A stretch of DNA of 64,000 nt from Plectrocnemia conspersa (GCA_009617715.1 VTFK01000152.1:2170001-2234000), one strand, 5' to 3'. Positions 45,901 to 59,900 are shown, counted from the stretch's first letter. Numbers and translations are program-made. Notes: generated by a model not told the origin, from the sequence alone.

Positions 45901-46329
45901 AAAATTGAAACAAGGACAGGTAAATATCGATTATTCATTTTTTTGCATCAAACTAAAAAAAATAAAATAAAAGAGAGTTACAACCACCATTCAAATTAAT
46001 AAAAAAAATATCAAAACTTATGCATCAACCCAATAAATCAATCATAAAATGTGAAATATTACCATAAAATAATAAATACATACGTCGATATGTTTTTGAG
46101 AACTTTATCACAAGAAAATATGCATCGCAGATTCTAAGCAATGTCAAGAAAGAAAGTATACTTTCTTTCGCGAAGTACTGTTAATATATTCTTATAATTT
46201 TACTATGCTTCTGTTGAAAAAAAACGGTGGGACAATTATTATCATTATCACACAATCGACACATAAAAATATTATAGTGCATTATCTTTGGCATCCATTA
46301 TACAAAAGTCTACCTTACACCAGGTTCGT

Positions 46330-46725
46330 TTTAGCATACCGTCTGAAAGAGATTGCTTGCGAACGTCGAACACGTACGTCGCTTAAAATAAAAAAGGCGA
46401 TATACACAGGTAGCATTATAGGTACTGTATACATATCCGTCCGAGGCTTCAAACAGGTAGTTATCTTTTCAGAATGTGGCACGCGTCCAGAATATCTGGC
46501 GTGAATGAAAGGAGACACTTCCTCCCACGCGCCGGCGCTTGTGTCGGATTACAAAACACGACAGGGGTTGTAAACCGTATTTTACGCGATTTGTTAGAAA
46601 ATCATCGGGCACGCGAAGGTGTGAATAATTTATTGCTTCGGCGAACGATTTGCATTCGACAATGGAACTAATTGCGGCGAACACACCGGAACGCAACTGG
46701 CGATGACATTGGTGAGAGATAAGGC
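46330..46725. promoter_or_regulatory. GC-elevated island upstream of sdt
   Basis: CpG-containing, complex sequence with overlapping ORFs of 65-99 codons on both strands, none recognisable. TTTTCAG|AATG at about 46469-46475 could be an acceptor on the plus strand. Candidate regulatory island or 5' exon. Confidence 0.3.
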
Positions 46726-47924
46726 GTAAACTATTACATAAACTAGTTTCATTGTTGGTAAGATTGAGGACAGTACTAAAGTGGACATTTTATTGCAATT
46801 ATATATATGACTTTGAAGCTAGCGATTTCTTAATAAAATTAAGACGCTTTTATGATAGCATTTAATAACGTGTCACATTAAGACAATAACTGAAACTCTT
46901 GCTAGTGATGTCTATTTTTTTGTGTTAATGTTTTGTTATTTGACAATGTTCAATCTCTATAATAATGTTCAATAATAATTATCTTAGCTTAAGTATCAAT
47001 TCATGTATGATACAATAATAAGGTTAGATTTCACAAGACTGGTGATCTAATTTTATTCAATTTTAATGAACATAGAATTTTTATTTTAGATTACTATGTA
47101 TATTTAGCACTAGTTAAAAGTCAAATGGAATCTGAACACCATATTGTGCATTTATACATTTTACCAAAATCAACTAGATAAAATTGCAAAAAAATTAAAA
47201 CATATTCTTTTAATGAATTCATGCAACTTTATTAAAATAAATAATACATTGCATTTTCAGTTATTATTATTTACTGAATAATTTAAAACTCATTTTTTTA
47301 GAAGATGAATTATTTTTACGTTCACTTTACGTTACGAAAAGTGTCATTTTTTCACCCTAATGAAATAATTATAAATGTATATATTATAATCTCTTGGCAA
47401 AAATTTGAATATTTGCAAGATATTTTTTCAAGCTTGGGCTACATTATTTTTAACCATCGAAAACGCATGAACAGAATGACCGCTATGTTTCAGTATCACG
47501 CGAAAATGCGTGAACGGACCGTAATGTGTTTAACACATTAAATCGCCCTAAATTGCTTGGCATGTCTAAAATGAAAGTATCCACTTTTGAATAACTAAAT
47601 AAATTCCACATTTCAAGATCATATTTGCTGTTTTAGCAATAATTACATATAAAAAATATTTACTTTTCTTAGATTATTATCAAAATATTAATTTATTTTA
47701 AAACATTTATTTTTATTTTAACTAGTGTGTGAAATGTATACATATCAATACAACAAGTAATCTGAAATAAAAAAAAACTGTGTATTGATATTAAAAATAT
47801 ATATTTTATAAAAACTATAAAACTAATATTCTTACGTAGCATAATTTTTGAACGTATTTTATGTAGTTTCTATATTATTTTTTATTAAATGTATTACTAC
47901 TTTTATATTTATTTATTTTTCATT

Positions 47925-48246
47925 AAATCTTCCGTTGTAACCTGACAGGAGTAAGCCCAATGCGTTACAACGGGGTAAATCTGTACCAACTGAGTAAACA
48001 ATCAGATAAAATGAATACCTACAAATAAGTATTAACCACCAGACTGAAAGTCTGGGAATCGGTGACATCTATATTAATAATTATAAATTATTATGTGTAA
48101 CATAAATTATAACCAATAGATGTCACTGCTGCTGTGGCCATTTTTTTATAATAGCGCATTTTTTATAAATAAAAATTCGAGTGCCACTGCTGGGGCTCGA
48201 ACCTGCAACCTCAAAGTTACTAGTCTGAGACGTTACGGACTACGCT
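47925..48246 (-). repeat. tRNA-derived SINE, near full length
   Basis: Same element as 39085-39404 in the same orientation with few differences, including the head (GGTTCGAGCCC) and tail hairpin. Flanking similarity continues to about 48440. Confidence 0.9.
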
Positions 48247-48379
48247 ATTCTGTCATTATAGCTTTATTTTAATTTTATAAACGACTATGATATTACTATT
48301 TAATTATTTTTTTAATAATGCTACATATGCTTTTAGAATAACAAAAAAATACAATTATACCTTTGAAGGTAGAGTATTT

Positions 48380-49340
48380 TTAGATAATTATATTATAAAA
48401 TAATAAAATATACATTCAGAGCGTTTTAAACGGATCTGAGTATTTATAATATTATACTGTGCAGCGAGAAATTTTATGATGTAAAATAAATAATGTGATC
48501 TTGTGAATCGGATTACAAATATCGTTAGATTATTTATAAAATATTCATAAAATAATAAAACATCAACATATGGGTGTTTTTTAAATGAATTTCTTTTTAC
48601 AAATTATATCAGACTGCGCAGCGAAAAATTTGATGATTTTTTAAATTAAAATATTATGTTTAGAATTTTTTTAATTTTTGAATATAAAAAATTCTGAATT
48701 AAAATGATGTATATAAATATAATAAAATAATTTATTAAATTATATGTACATAATATAATAACTAGAGATGCGAATATTTAATATCAGTAAATAAATAAAA
48801 TATTTATAAAAATAGATAAAATTATAGATAGACTTTTTATCGATTAGAGTATTTTACTTAGATATGTGTTTCTTATATGCAAATTATACCAAACTGTGCA
48901 GCGAGAAATTTTATGAATTTTGTGAAATAATATGTTAAATAATTTTGCGACAAATTATTTCATTGATTTTTTTGTATTAAAATACAAAAAATCAACCAAA
49001 CGATATATATGTATAGATATAATGATATAATTTAATTAAATTTATTGTATTTTCTTTTATTGATTAAAATTAAATAAATACAAAAAAAAAAAAGCATTAA
49101 TATAACAAATATTACCCTCTTAACTTATTTCAAAGTATTGAACCCAGATATGGGTGTTTCTTATTTGTATTAGTTATTTACAAATTATACCAAACTCTTT
49201 AGCAATATTTTATGATATTTAAAAATTTACAAAAAAAAATTACACTCCGATTAAATTCAGAATGTTCAAATTACATCAAACTACAGCGAGAATTTTTGTG
49301 ATTTTTTGAAATAAAAAATTTATTGTTATAAATTTCACGA
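48380..49340. repeat. Degenerate tandem field, motif AAACTGTGCAGCGAGAAATT
   Basis: Versions of ATACCAAACTGTGCAGCGAG followed by AAATTTTATGATTTTTTGAA occur near 48460, 48600, 48885, 49190 and 49275. Spacings vary between about 85 and 305 bp. Single copies are at about 5030 and 26655. Confidence 0.65.
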
Positions 49341-49559
49341 TTTTTAATAGCAAAAAATTATGAAATGATGTTAAATGTAAATTAAATTATTTAATTATAT
49401 ATTTTTCATATTTTACTAATCCAAAACAGAATTATTTGTGACGTTATATATATTATTTTGTACTACTTTTAAGTTGAATTTAACCTAATAATTTCAAAGC
49501 TACGTATTACCACAAAATATTACTATACCATATAATTTTACTTGGCTGCCAATTTTCCT

Positions 49560-50060
49560 AATAGATCATTGTCTTAACAAACAATTTAGAAACATGCATA
49601 ATTGATTACTTTCCAGTACCATTAACATCCACAGATAATACTAGCATTTTCGTTTTCAACGCTATTGAACACCACCATGAATTCGAAATAAACAGAACCA
49701 GGGATGTTAACACCTCTTTCACACCCAAATTTGTATTCAAATGAACATTATGCAATGCGAAAACACTGCCATGAAAGTATCGCGTTTTCCCACGTCGCTG
49801 TTATGTCTTAGAAATTTCAAACAACAAAAAACTAACACTACATTTGTAATTGCAAAATAGCGCAACGACACTATATGACTCGATAAGAGTTTGAACGCAA
49901 CTAAAATAATGTTGTAGTCCCCCATATAGTTTTGTTGCTAAGTTCTCCCCACATGCATCGATCCACTACATGCGATATGTTTCCCCTAAATGAAGAACAC
50001 CAGGTAGGTGCATGAAACATTACGCGAATATTCATTACTCATTCATTGGTTATCATAGTC
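49560..50060. other. Moderately complex DNA, no gene recognised
   Basis: Less AT-rich than its flanks, with only short ORFs. Possibly conserved noncoding DNA. Confidence 0.3.
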
Positions 50061-50394
50061 ATCACATAACATTTGACTAACGTTAGTTATAAATTTGATG
50101 GTCTATAAATGACATCAATTATATTTTTATTTTATTGGAAATAACTATTTTTTATATTAAAAAACAGTACAATTCACAAACAATGCTAATCACGATTACC
50201 TTGTCGTTCAAGATAAGAATGGCACATTATTAGTTGAGTATTTATTGAACAATAATAAATATGTATTATGAAACACTGTCACGCATCGCCCGACAAAAAC
50301 CTAGTTCTAGAGAGCGTTTAATTAAAAAAAAAAAATATTTGCAATATTTATTCTTACATTTATATAGTATACCGTATATTTTCAATTATGTTAC

Positions 50395-50660
50395 AACCAA
50401 GTAAACACAATCAACAACTAATAAATGAAATCAAAGTCTAAACCAGTGACTTATATGTTATTAATTATAAATCATTATTACAGCATACAATCAATTTATA
50501 CGAGAGATTAAGAACATTCAGAAAAAACTAATCTATGATCGATCGCAATTATATGTATAGAATAATTACTAATACCGATCTTCCAGATAGGATTCGTATA
50601 TGATTCGAGCCCTGGTCTTTCAGATATTAGTCACCGACTAATCTATCGTTCTCATATATG
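50395..50660 (-). repeat. tRNA-headed SINE, second family, decayed
   Basis: On the minus strand TAGATTAGTCGGTGACTAAT (A-box-like) and GGCTCGAATCATATACGAAT (B-box-like) are spaced as in a tRNA head. The tail near 50390-50405 (TTACAACCAAG) is worn. Related to 26245-26535. Confidence 0.6.
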
Positions 50661-51126
50661 TATATAATAAGTGACACCCATTAGAAAAGCATTGAATTTA
50701 GCGTATTTTAAGAAGCATTTAACACACTTAACAATTTTATGCTTTCACAATTGAAATTTATTCCTTCACACTTATTTCACCAATTATCGTTACTTAAATT
50801 TTACTACTGTGACTCAAATAAACTTCAAGACCCAACACAAGCAGAACAATCGAGTTTTAAGTGTGCATTATATGATATTGTGGAAAACAATGCAGGAATG
50901 CAGAATGCAGAAAACGGTTCTGTCGCTCAGGACCAGCACCTGACTGAGGAGCAACGGTTTTCGACTTTTTTCATCACCAGATCTTGGCTTGACAAATTCA
51001 CTTTTTTCCGCGAACCATTTCCGGGCTTAACTGCTCTTTGATCATAAAGTTTATTTTAAATATTTACCTAGCTCTCTTAATAGGTTATATTGTCGTCTCG
51101 CGGAGATTGATTGGGCACACATTAGC

Positions 51127-51288
51127 TTAGTGGGGCGGAAAATCCAATTTTTTGCACATCACTTTTGCCAGAATCCGATCGGAATGCGGTGGCGTGATGG
51201 CTGTAGAGAAATTGCGCAACGAATCGAGCGAACGAGATGAATAATCTATGAGATCGGCACACACAACATGACGACGACTGTGACTCAT
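51127..51288 (-). CDS. Candidate 53-codon small ORF (begins MSHSRRHVVCADLIDYSSRS)
   Basis: ATG to TAA with an in-frame stop 12 nt upstream. Composition is balanced (LDSLRNFSTAITPPHSDRIL) and third positions are often G/C, unlike AT-driven ORFs nearby. It lies in a GC-elevated island (50860-51380) on the sdt strand, 9.7 kb upstream of exon 1. Might be a microprotein, an upstream ORF in an sdt 5' exon, or chance in a regulatory island. No family recognised. Confidence 0.3.
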   Translation of the reverse strand: MSHSRRHVVCADLIDYSSRSLDSLRNFSTAITPPHSDRILAKVMCKKLDFPPH

Positions 51289-51399
51289 TTGCGAAGATTA
51301 TGTGTCGATCGATATGAAATTGGAGTGATCGGATTTGCTACGGTTCAATCAGACAATTCTAAGAAACTTCATCGGTTCTACTTTGTAAGATTTCAGATT

Positions 51400-52140
51400 T
51401 TATTCTGAGAAAATATCAAATTTGATTTTTCCTAATCAAAAATAACATATACTGTTGAAAAATCAGTCCAAAGTTTTGCCCTGGAACGTGTAATTTATTT
51501 ATCATTCAATTTAAAAAGTATTAATTTGAACCTAATATTTATAAGGTACTCAAAAGTTTTTATGTATTTTATAAAAAAATCAGACAGTATCATATTAAAT
51601 TCATAAACAATACAAAACTCATGATTTAAGCTATTAGTTTCGAATAATAACATTTCGAGAGTACGGCAGCGATTATAAATTAAAATATATATTAAATAAT
51701 GAAATATTTTTCTAAAATTTAAAGGTAAATTTAAATTATTGTATGGAGGTTCTCATTCTAGAAACTCACACATTAAATGTCCGTGATCAAAAATGATTAT
51801 TCATTATTAATTGAGAAAAATAAGAGAATATAGTGTACTGTCGCTGCCACATCTACAAGACATCCCTGAGGATCTTCCATGGAACATCATCCCTCCGCCA
51901 GCTTTTCCACCACTGCTCGGAGGAAACGATACTCGCAATATATGTAATATAATATAATAAATTAAGTCACACCCCTTATGGTTAGAAAACTTTAAAATTG
52001 AATATCTAAAAAGGGAAATTTTGAAATACAGCGCATTTAAATGTAGCTCGAGATATTTTCATGAATCAATATATTTTTCTCGTGATGTGAAAATTATCAA
52101 CGAATATTATAATCTTGATATATGCTAAATGATCGAAACC
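51400..52140. other. AT-rich DNA, no gene seen
   Basis: A short complex patch at 51835-51935 (CCATGGAACATCATCCCTCC) has no recognisable coding content. Confidence 0.45.
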
Positions 52141-52149
52141 CACTATTTT

Positions 52150-54350
52150 TGCTTAAATTACACTGCAACAAAATTTTGCTACAGAGATAAGAAAGCTTAA
52201 TTTACATTAAAATTAGTACGCTGATTTAAATTTTTAAAAATATGTAAATTTTATTTAATAAAAATATATATCACTATTGCGTTTAATACACAAAAATCTT
52301 TAATTGTTTTTTATGGTTAATTGTGATATATAATAACACATTTTACATTATAAAATAATTAATATATGAGTTATGACATTTAAATTGAAATGAGTTTTTT
52401 GTAAAGTTATATAAAATTTTAATATTAAAATCGTTTGCAAAAAATGTTCAGAAGTTTTTAATGGTCAGTTTCTGTACTTCTTTAAATGATACAGTAATTG
52501 TTTTACGGTTATTAGCTTTAAATAAAATAAATAAAAAAACAATATGTACCATAAAAACTGAAGACGAATTTTAAATCAACGCATATTTTGGTAAAACTCA
52601 ACTTTTGTAAAACTACTGTTTAAAATACCCAAAATTGATTTTAAGTGATTTTTCATGATTGATTGATTCTAATATATTTTAATACAATATAAATATTTAA
52701 TTATTTAATACATAAGTTTCGATGTTTAAATTAAAAATATTATTTTTTCAATTAAAAATGTGATTTTTTTCGTTATTAGAAACTTAATTAGACTTAACTA
52801 ATTTTTAATTAGAATTTTAATAAAATATTTCATTACTTTTGCAGATTATAATCTACATATGCTAATTATAGTTGCCCTTTCATGATTGATTGCTATATAT
52901 TATAATATTATACATATTACTATATAATAATACATAAGTTTTAATATGTGAATTATAATGATTCATTTTTAAAGCAGAAAAAGTTTATTTTTTTCATTCA
53001 ACATTTTTTCAATATTTAAAATAAAATATAGTATCTATATGTTAATTAGATATTTTATGTATTAGATCGTTACAAAAAATCAATAATTTTACTTACATAT
53101 TTTTAAATAAAATATTGCTATGATTATTTTATTGATGAAGTAATTCCTTATGTGTGCAAATTATAATTTGAAATAAGCAGAAAATTACTAAAGAAATATT
53201 TTAAAGAAATGCAGAATTTTACATATTTCTGTAAAACTATTGCTCAAAGTATTTAAAAAATATTTTTAATTTCTTTATATGCTTGATTGTGTTTTTTTAT
53301 GTTACATTCTACATATTGAAGTAATTTATACCTTTAGTTTGTATATTTAGATTATATCCAGTTATCAATTTTAAGAGTCAAACAAATTTATGTTTTGAGT
53401 ATTATATCGTTACAAAACAATCAGATTACATTATCAGTATTTTTTTATAATGAGATATTTACTAAATTTAGAGATTATTATCTAAAATAATCTACAAATT
53501 GTAACAAAAACTAAAGACAGATTTAAATCAACATATTACGATAAAACTAATTAAATTATTGCACATAATACTCAAAAAACTTAATTGCTTTTTTATGATT
53601 GCTTGTATTATATTATGATTAATTATTAATTAAGTTTTGATATTTGAATTATAATTATTATTTTTTATAATCTAAAATAATATACGCATGGTAAAAAATA
53701 CATATTTTTAATCAACTAACAATTTTAGAAATTTTAACTTTAATAAAACTATTGCTCAAAATGTTTTAAAATAATTTTTGATGACATTTTTATGCTTTAT
53801 TTTACATATGAGGGAAATTTATATCTAAGTTTTTATGTTTAGATGATAATTATTTAAAGCTTTAAGAAGTATAAAAGTAGAGATATTAGTATTAGTCATT
53901 ACAAACATATGTTGTGATCTTTTTAATATTTAAAAAAATGATATAGTGCGTTTACGATTGTAATTAGCTTTATAATTAAATATAAAAATCTGCAAAAATC
54001 TACACATTCTGAAAATAAACTAAAGACTATATTAGATCAACGCACAATATAAGATATATAAATAAAATGCAACTTCTTAAAAAAATATTGCTTTCTTATA
54101 GTTGATTGTAGTATACATATTGAATCAATTTATCCATGAGTTTTAATAAATAAAATTTATTTATAATTTTTTTTGTAGAAAAAGTGATTTTTTAAAATTA
54201 TTATAGATTAGATTTGATTTGAGAAAATATTTAGATTAAAATCTGAAATAATCTATGTTTAAAATCAACGCATAATTTTACATATAAATCAAATTATTAT
54301 TTTTTGTGATAATATTTTTGTATCGAATGTAATCTAAATAAAATATTTAT
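52150..54350. repeat. Degenerate tandem field, units roughly 300-330 bp
   Basis: Recurring words in fixed order: TTTTTCATGATTGATTG, AATACATAAGTTT(C/T)GAT, AATTATAATNATT, then ACTTTTGTAAAACTATTGCTCAAA-like text (52600, 53230, 53555, 53745). Divergence between units is high. Confidence 0.55.
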
Positions 54351-55229
54351 TTTGGCTGCTCGAATTTGACTAAATACTATACATAGTTCATATTAAAAAT
54401 GTATATGAAAGTGATATGAAATATCTTCATGACAATGAGATATAATAATTTATTGCATTACTATTCAATCACAAAATAAGTGGCGTTTCTAAAGCTTCTT
54501 GCTATGCGCCTGTCACTCATACTTAACTATAACAGGATATGAAAGCCAAACTTATTTAATACATATTTTTAAACGAGCTTGTACCACAACTAATAATGAT
54601 AAATTATATTATATTAACCATCGTTAAGACACAAATAAATAAATAAATAAATTGTTCTGGGCATCAATTCAATTCAATCACAACATCGACCGGGAGACAT
54701 GCTCATCAAATTACTCTTTAACTTTTTCTAAAGCTATCTAAATAAATGTATATTTTTCAGTTGTCACCCATTGTTGACTAACTATTATTTACAAAACATT
54801 TGTCCATTTTGTATTTTAGTAAAGCATTAACTCACATTAGTCGACCATAAGTTATTTGTATCGTGTAATAAGCTCTAACTACGTGTGAAAAATCTTAATA
54901 TACTACGTTACCCATAAAATTTTATAATTATAAATTCAGACACTTATGTTATAAAATCTAAATTATTATAATTTTTAAACCAATACTTGTCTGATTGACA
55001 TTATCAGATATTTAACATAACTATTCTACTTTATTATGTAATATACGTATACAAAATTAAATTATGATCAGGATGTACTTAATCGCGACACGATAACAAG
55101 AGTAACAAATCAAATTTTGACGTGCTTTACCCAACGTATACTATTGATAACGTTAATAATATTTGAGAATTATGCAGATTGACTCATATAATTGAGCATC
55201 GTTTCAAAATAAGCAATGATTCATTGACT

Positions 55230-55460
55230 CACGGTGCCTATCAGCCTCCAGAACAAATCGACTAAAGTAGTCGGAATCAATCTACAGGCTCGATCCTCCG
55301 CTGCTTCCGGATCTACTGTCATTTTAACGGAATTCAAAGTAGATGTAGTATTATGGGATGGATGATGACAAAAGGCGATGTTCGCTTAGTTAATTCACGT
55401 AGACGACTAAAGTTTCGCCATCACGCGTCAAGATAATACTCTACAATCAGATAAGAGTTG
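55230..55460. promoter_or_regulatory. GC-elevated island
   Basis: Complex sequence (CAGGCTCGATCCTCCGCTGC, TTTCGCCATCACGCGTCAAG) without a credible ORF. Candidate regulatory island. Confidence 0.25.
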
Positions 55461-57059
55461 TATGCGTTGCGAGAAAATATGCCCATGATACGAAAATAAA
55501 AATACATCTGATGGTAGGAAAAATGTCAACAATTCGGTTAGCACAATAATGGGCGTAGCAGACCAAACCCAAGCTATTGTATACCTATTTTAGGTGAAAA
55601 AGTATGTGTTCATTGAATAGAACGCAATTGATAGTATGTGAAAAATAAAATAGATAATAAATTTTATCAGTAAATATAAACAATATTTTTTTATCTATAT
55701 CGCAGATAGGAAATACAATTAATTTGTGATTAAATTTTTTTATACATACATTTACATATATACGTATCATTTTTAACAACCCAAAAAATGTTTGTCATTA
55801 AGTTTTGAATAATAGCTTAGAAATGAAACAATTGTTTAAAACATTAAAGTGACTTATGGACCAACTTGTGTATTAAATTTGTATTTTATTCCGTGATTCT
55901 TCGAGTACTGTACACAATATTGTGTAAATATCTATATATAGAAAGGAAAACCGGTTTTGAAAAACACTTACTGCTTACACACATACAATTTCACTACGTA
56001 ACGAATTGTAAATTAATCTTAGAATTATACGTTGAATACAAATATAACTGACGACATTTATGTTCGATTTTAAAATATCTATTACTATTGAATATATATG
56101 ATGTTTATATATTTGAGAGTAGTACATCACTTTTTCTTTATAAGGAAGATGTAATTAATTAATTAAGCAGTGAACACCTCTAAAAAGTTACAAGGTAAAT
56201 CCGGTAAGTTTTATCTTACGTATAAAATAAATTTAATCAACTCGAATAAAATGTACATTAGGCAAATTAGCATTGAATCTCTATCTATGTTAATGCATTT
56301 TGTAGTTATATTCAACTGAACTTTAAACACAATGATGTCATTGAAACGCAGAGAACCTAAACTATCATTAGATAAAGTAAAATATTTGGATTTCATTTAA
56401 TTTAACCATACGTGATAAATAATCAATGTAAATTTAAACAGCTAGAAACGGGTTTGATAATTTTCACGGTCGCGTCAGACATATTTTCTATTAAAATTAT
56501 CGCGGATATTCATGTTTTTAATATTTTCGTTTATATAATTTAACCTTAAATTAACATTCCGATTCACATAAAATAAATTCGTATAAACAAGCGATGTTTC
56601 TTTATTACAAGCAGAGCTACGCCTAATTAACTGAGACGACCCGAGAAGCCCGAGGAAGCAGCCATTTTTTTAAAAATGATTATGACTTAAAATAATTTAT
56701 ATAAAAAATAAAATAAAATACATGCATGAAAAATAATTTAAAAATGTGAATATTTTATGACTGTATTGAAACTCAACCGTAATATGTTTGTATTAACCCT
56801 TCGGTTGCCAAAATTTTATATATCGACTATTGCTACTTTAGCGAAGATTGAAGAAAGAGTCATATTATTTTTTAAATATGATGTAGAATATTTCCTTTAA
56901 AGAAACATAAATAAACATTGCTATTTAGATAGTAATCTCAAAAGGTTTAAAACAAGAAAATTGAAAATATATTTTCTATTTATTACCGTTACCTCAAAAC
57001 GGTGATATACTCGACGTATTTTTTATATTATTTAAATCAATCACATACACAAGAGTACA

Positions 57060-57490
57060 TGCGATCTATTCGATAATATTTTAAAGACGATAACCGGTCT
57101 TCAGCAACCTTCGGCAAACTTTTACTGACGCGCTGATCGTGAACACGTGAACGTGTCCAACGGTCGTGGCGTGACATAATATTAATAATAATAATAATAT
57201 GATTCCAAAATAATAAACATCCAAAAAGGAGTATGGAAGCAGCGCAACTCTTGTTTGTAGCTGAGTAACGGTCCGAAAATCACGCGAAATCAAAATAAGG
57301 TCATGCGAATCGAGCGACTGGTTTGGGAAGGTCCCGAAAAAGGACTACAGGTTCGTAACGGTGACTTTAAACTCGCGTGCAAAAAATAATCCTACGCGTT
57401 TGTTGTCTATTAAAACGGCGCAAGCTTCTCCGACCGTGAAAGGACGATGGAAACTGGAATGAGATCGAAGCGAAACCTTCGAAGTGGCCT
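57060..57490. promoter_or_regulatory. GC-elevated island with (ATA)n microsatellite
   Basis: CG-containing complex DNA flanking an AATAATAATAATAATAT run at about 57182-57200. The 70-codon minus-strand ORF is partly microsatellite-encoded leucines and is not credible. Confidence 0.3.
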
Positions 57491-57779
57491 TTCAATTATG
57501 TTTCGAAATAATGCCAAAAAAGTTTGTGCTTCGAAAATTGTACTTTGCTTTGTATTCCACTTTGATTTGATGGATTAGTGTTATGTATAATATAATGGCC
57601 AGAGAGTAGGTTGTGGGAATTTGTAAATAAGCTGTCTATATTGATTATGAAGTGAACATAATAGTTATCATGGTCACGAATCAATTGTATTATTTATATA
57701 AATATAATAAATAACAAATATATATTCTGATATTTACAATAAAATTAATAATAAATAAATTTCCTGTTGAGTGGTAAAT

Positions 57780-59900
57780 ATTTGCAGTATTTATTTTAAT
57801 TAATATTAAGCTCATATTTTATATATTTATTGTAAAATATCTTTGACCTACTAAACAAATTAACTGAATTGATTATAATGTGTGGTTTTGAGTTTAATAT
57901 TTTTACCTGAAATTTATGATATAATACATCTTAAATTTAGTTACTGTTACATTGATACATATAATAAAAAATAGTTTCTATAGATTATTGTTATAAATAT
58001 ACAGTTCTTTGATGAACATTAAATTTTACTACGAAACATTTTTTACCACAAGGATAAAATATCAAATAAATTGACAAAATTCACTATGATGTGTAGTTTT
58101 CCGTTTAGTATTTGACAGTAAATTAAAAATATATTACATCTTAAATAAAGACATAGGCTACTTACATTCATAAAAATAGCTGTTTTGATAAAAAGCTAAA
58201 TTCATTTAGCCCTTTTTTGACAAGAAAGTGAAATAACTTGATTGCAAATTTTACTTTATAAACAATGTATTTTTATAGTTTTTAAGTTTCTTGCTTAAAT
58301 TTAATAATGAAATTGTATGAGATTTTACCTTTGATATTCAGATTGATACGAATTTTTGCTATTATAATAAAAAGCACACATATATGGTTAGTTTATATGG
58401 ATTTGCGATATAAATAAACATTTTTGAAAGACATTATAATTGACTATGAACCCTGTAATATAACTTTTTACCACAAAGAAAAAATATTTCTATTATAGAA
58501 TTGTTTTAATGTATTTCTCTAATCTTTAAGTTTTTGTTTAAAATTTATAATCTAATACTTTTGTTATTCAGATACTATTACTTAGATTGCTTATGTTGTA
58601 TAATACGTTAATACAAATTTTTTCAATTATTATAAAAATCTCATAGATAAAGGTAGTTCATTTATCGATTTTTAATATATAAAAAAGCTATTTATGAAGC
58701 CCGAAAATTGGCTGAGAAGCCGCTTATTCAATTTCGCATTTTTTTACCTCGAAGTTAAAATAACTTGAGTTTCTTGATAAAATTTGCCTAAAATCATTTT
58801 ATAAAGATTCAGTATATGTTTATAAAAAATACTATATAACAAGATTTATGGCACTAAGATAGGGTAACTAACTGAGCAAATACTAGAAATATTTTTTTTT
58901 AATTTACTATTGATTTTGATACATTTAAACATTTGGTTGCTAAAATCAAATATATAAGTTTTTGTTGGATATAACGGTTTTTGAGGAGTTTTGTTAAAAA
59001 TAATCATAGAAAAAAGTATAACTGTCAAAAATACGTTTTTTCAAATTAAAAATGTCTTTTTTCAATTTTATTTATATAGGATCTAATGGTTTTTGAGGAC
59101 ACAATAACTGACATAGTTTTGATTATATTGCCACATTTTTTTTAAATACATATTTTTTATAAATATTTTGGCTAAGATCGTTACCCACCCTTATTCACCA
59201 TATTGTTTCAAAATACCAACTATTAAAAAATTCGTTGCTTTGTAATGAAAAAGGTAAAGATATCCAAATAGTTTAATTGTAAATTCGTAATTTGACCTTA
59301 AAATCATAGGTAAAAACTATTTTTCTAAATTTTATTTATATAACGTTTTTTAAGGTTTAAGGAAACTAACTTTTTTAAAAATGTATGGTAAATATTTTGG
59401 CTAAGTTTATTAGCCACCCTGATTCACCATCTTGTTTTAAAATGTCAGCTATTATTATTTTTTTTTAAAAGTATCTTTAAAAAACGTTTGTTATTTATAT
59501 TTATATGGGATTTAATAGTCTTTGAAGGCAATTTAACAGCCGCATTTTGAAACAAGATGGCGGCTATTCAAAAATGTGAAAAAATTATAACTTTAATGCA
59601 AAATATCTTGGAGTGAAAAATATATAGATAAAAAACGTTTAGAAATATAGATTGATACAGAATTTAAAAAAAATGGTATAAAAAATGTTAATGAATAAAA
59701 AATGTCATTAAAACGGTTTTTGAATATACGAAAACTATAGTAGTTTTAATTATATCGACATATATAAAAATGTAAAAATAGAAAGAGTTAATAGGCTCTA
59801 ATTAAGTTAGCCGACCTGATCCATAATCGTGTTTCAAAATGGTGGGTATTCAAAAATTCATTGCTTCGACAAAAAACTTGTCGATCTAAAATGTTTTATA
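57780..59900. repeat. Degenerate tandem field, units about 225-240 bp
   Basis: ATTTTGGCTAAGATCGTTAC, CACCC and TTCACCATATTGTTTCAAAA recur at 59167, 59394 (227 bp later) and, decayed, about 59800. Upstream units share ATTATAATGTGTGGTTTT / CACTATGATGTGTAGTTTTC and AATACATCTTAAATTTAG / ATTACATCTTAAATAAAG. Confidence 0.6.

Noticed and set aside
48380..49340. A CRISPR-like array
   Set aside because: Eukaryotic context, degenerate repeats and irregular AT spacers; no cas genes.
57081..57293. 70-codon ORF with a leucine-rich hydrophobic segment resembling a signal peptide
   Set aside because: The hydrophobic run is the (ATA)n microsatellite translated in one frame.
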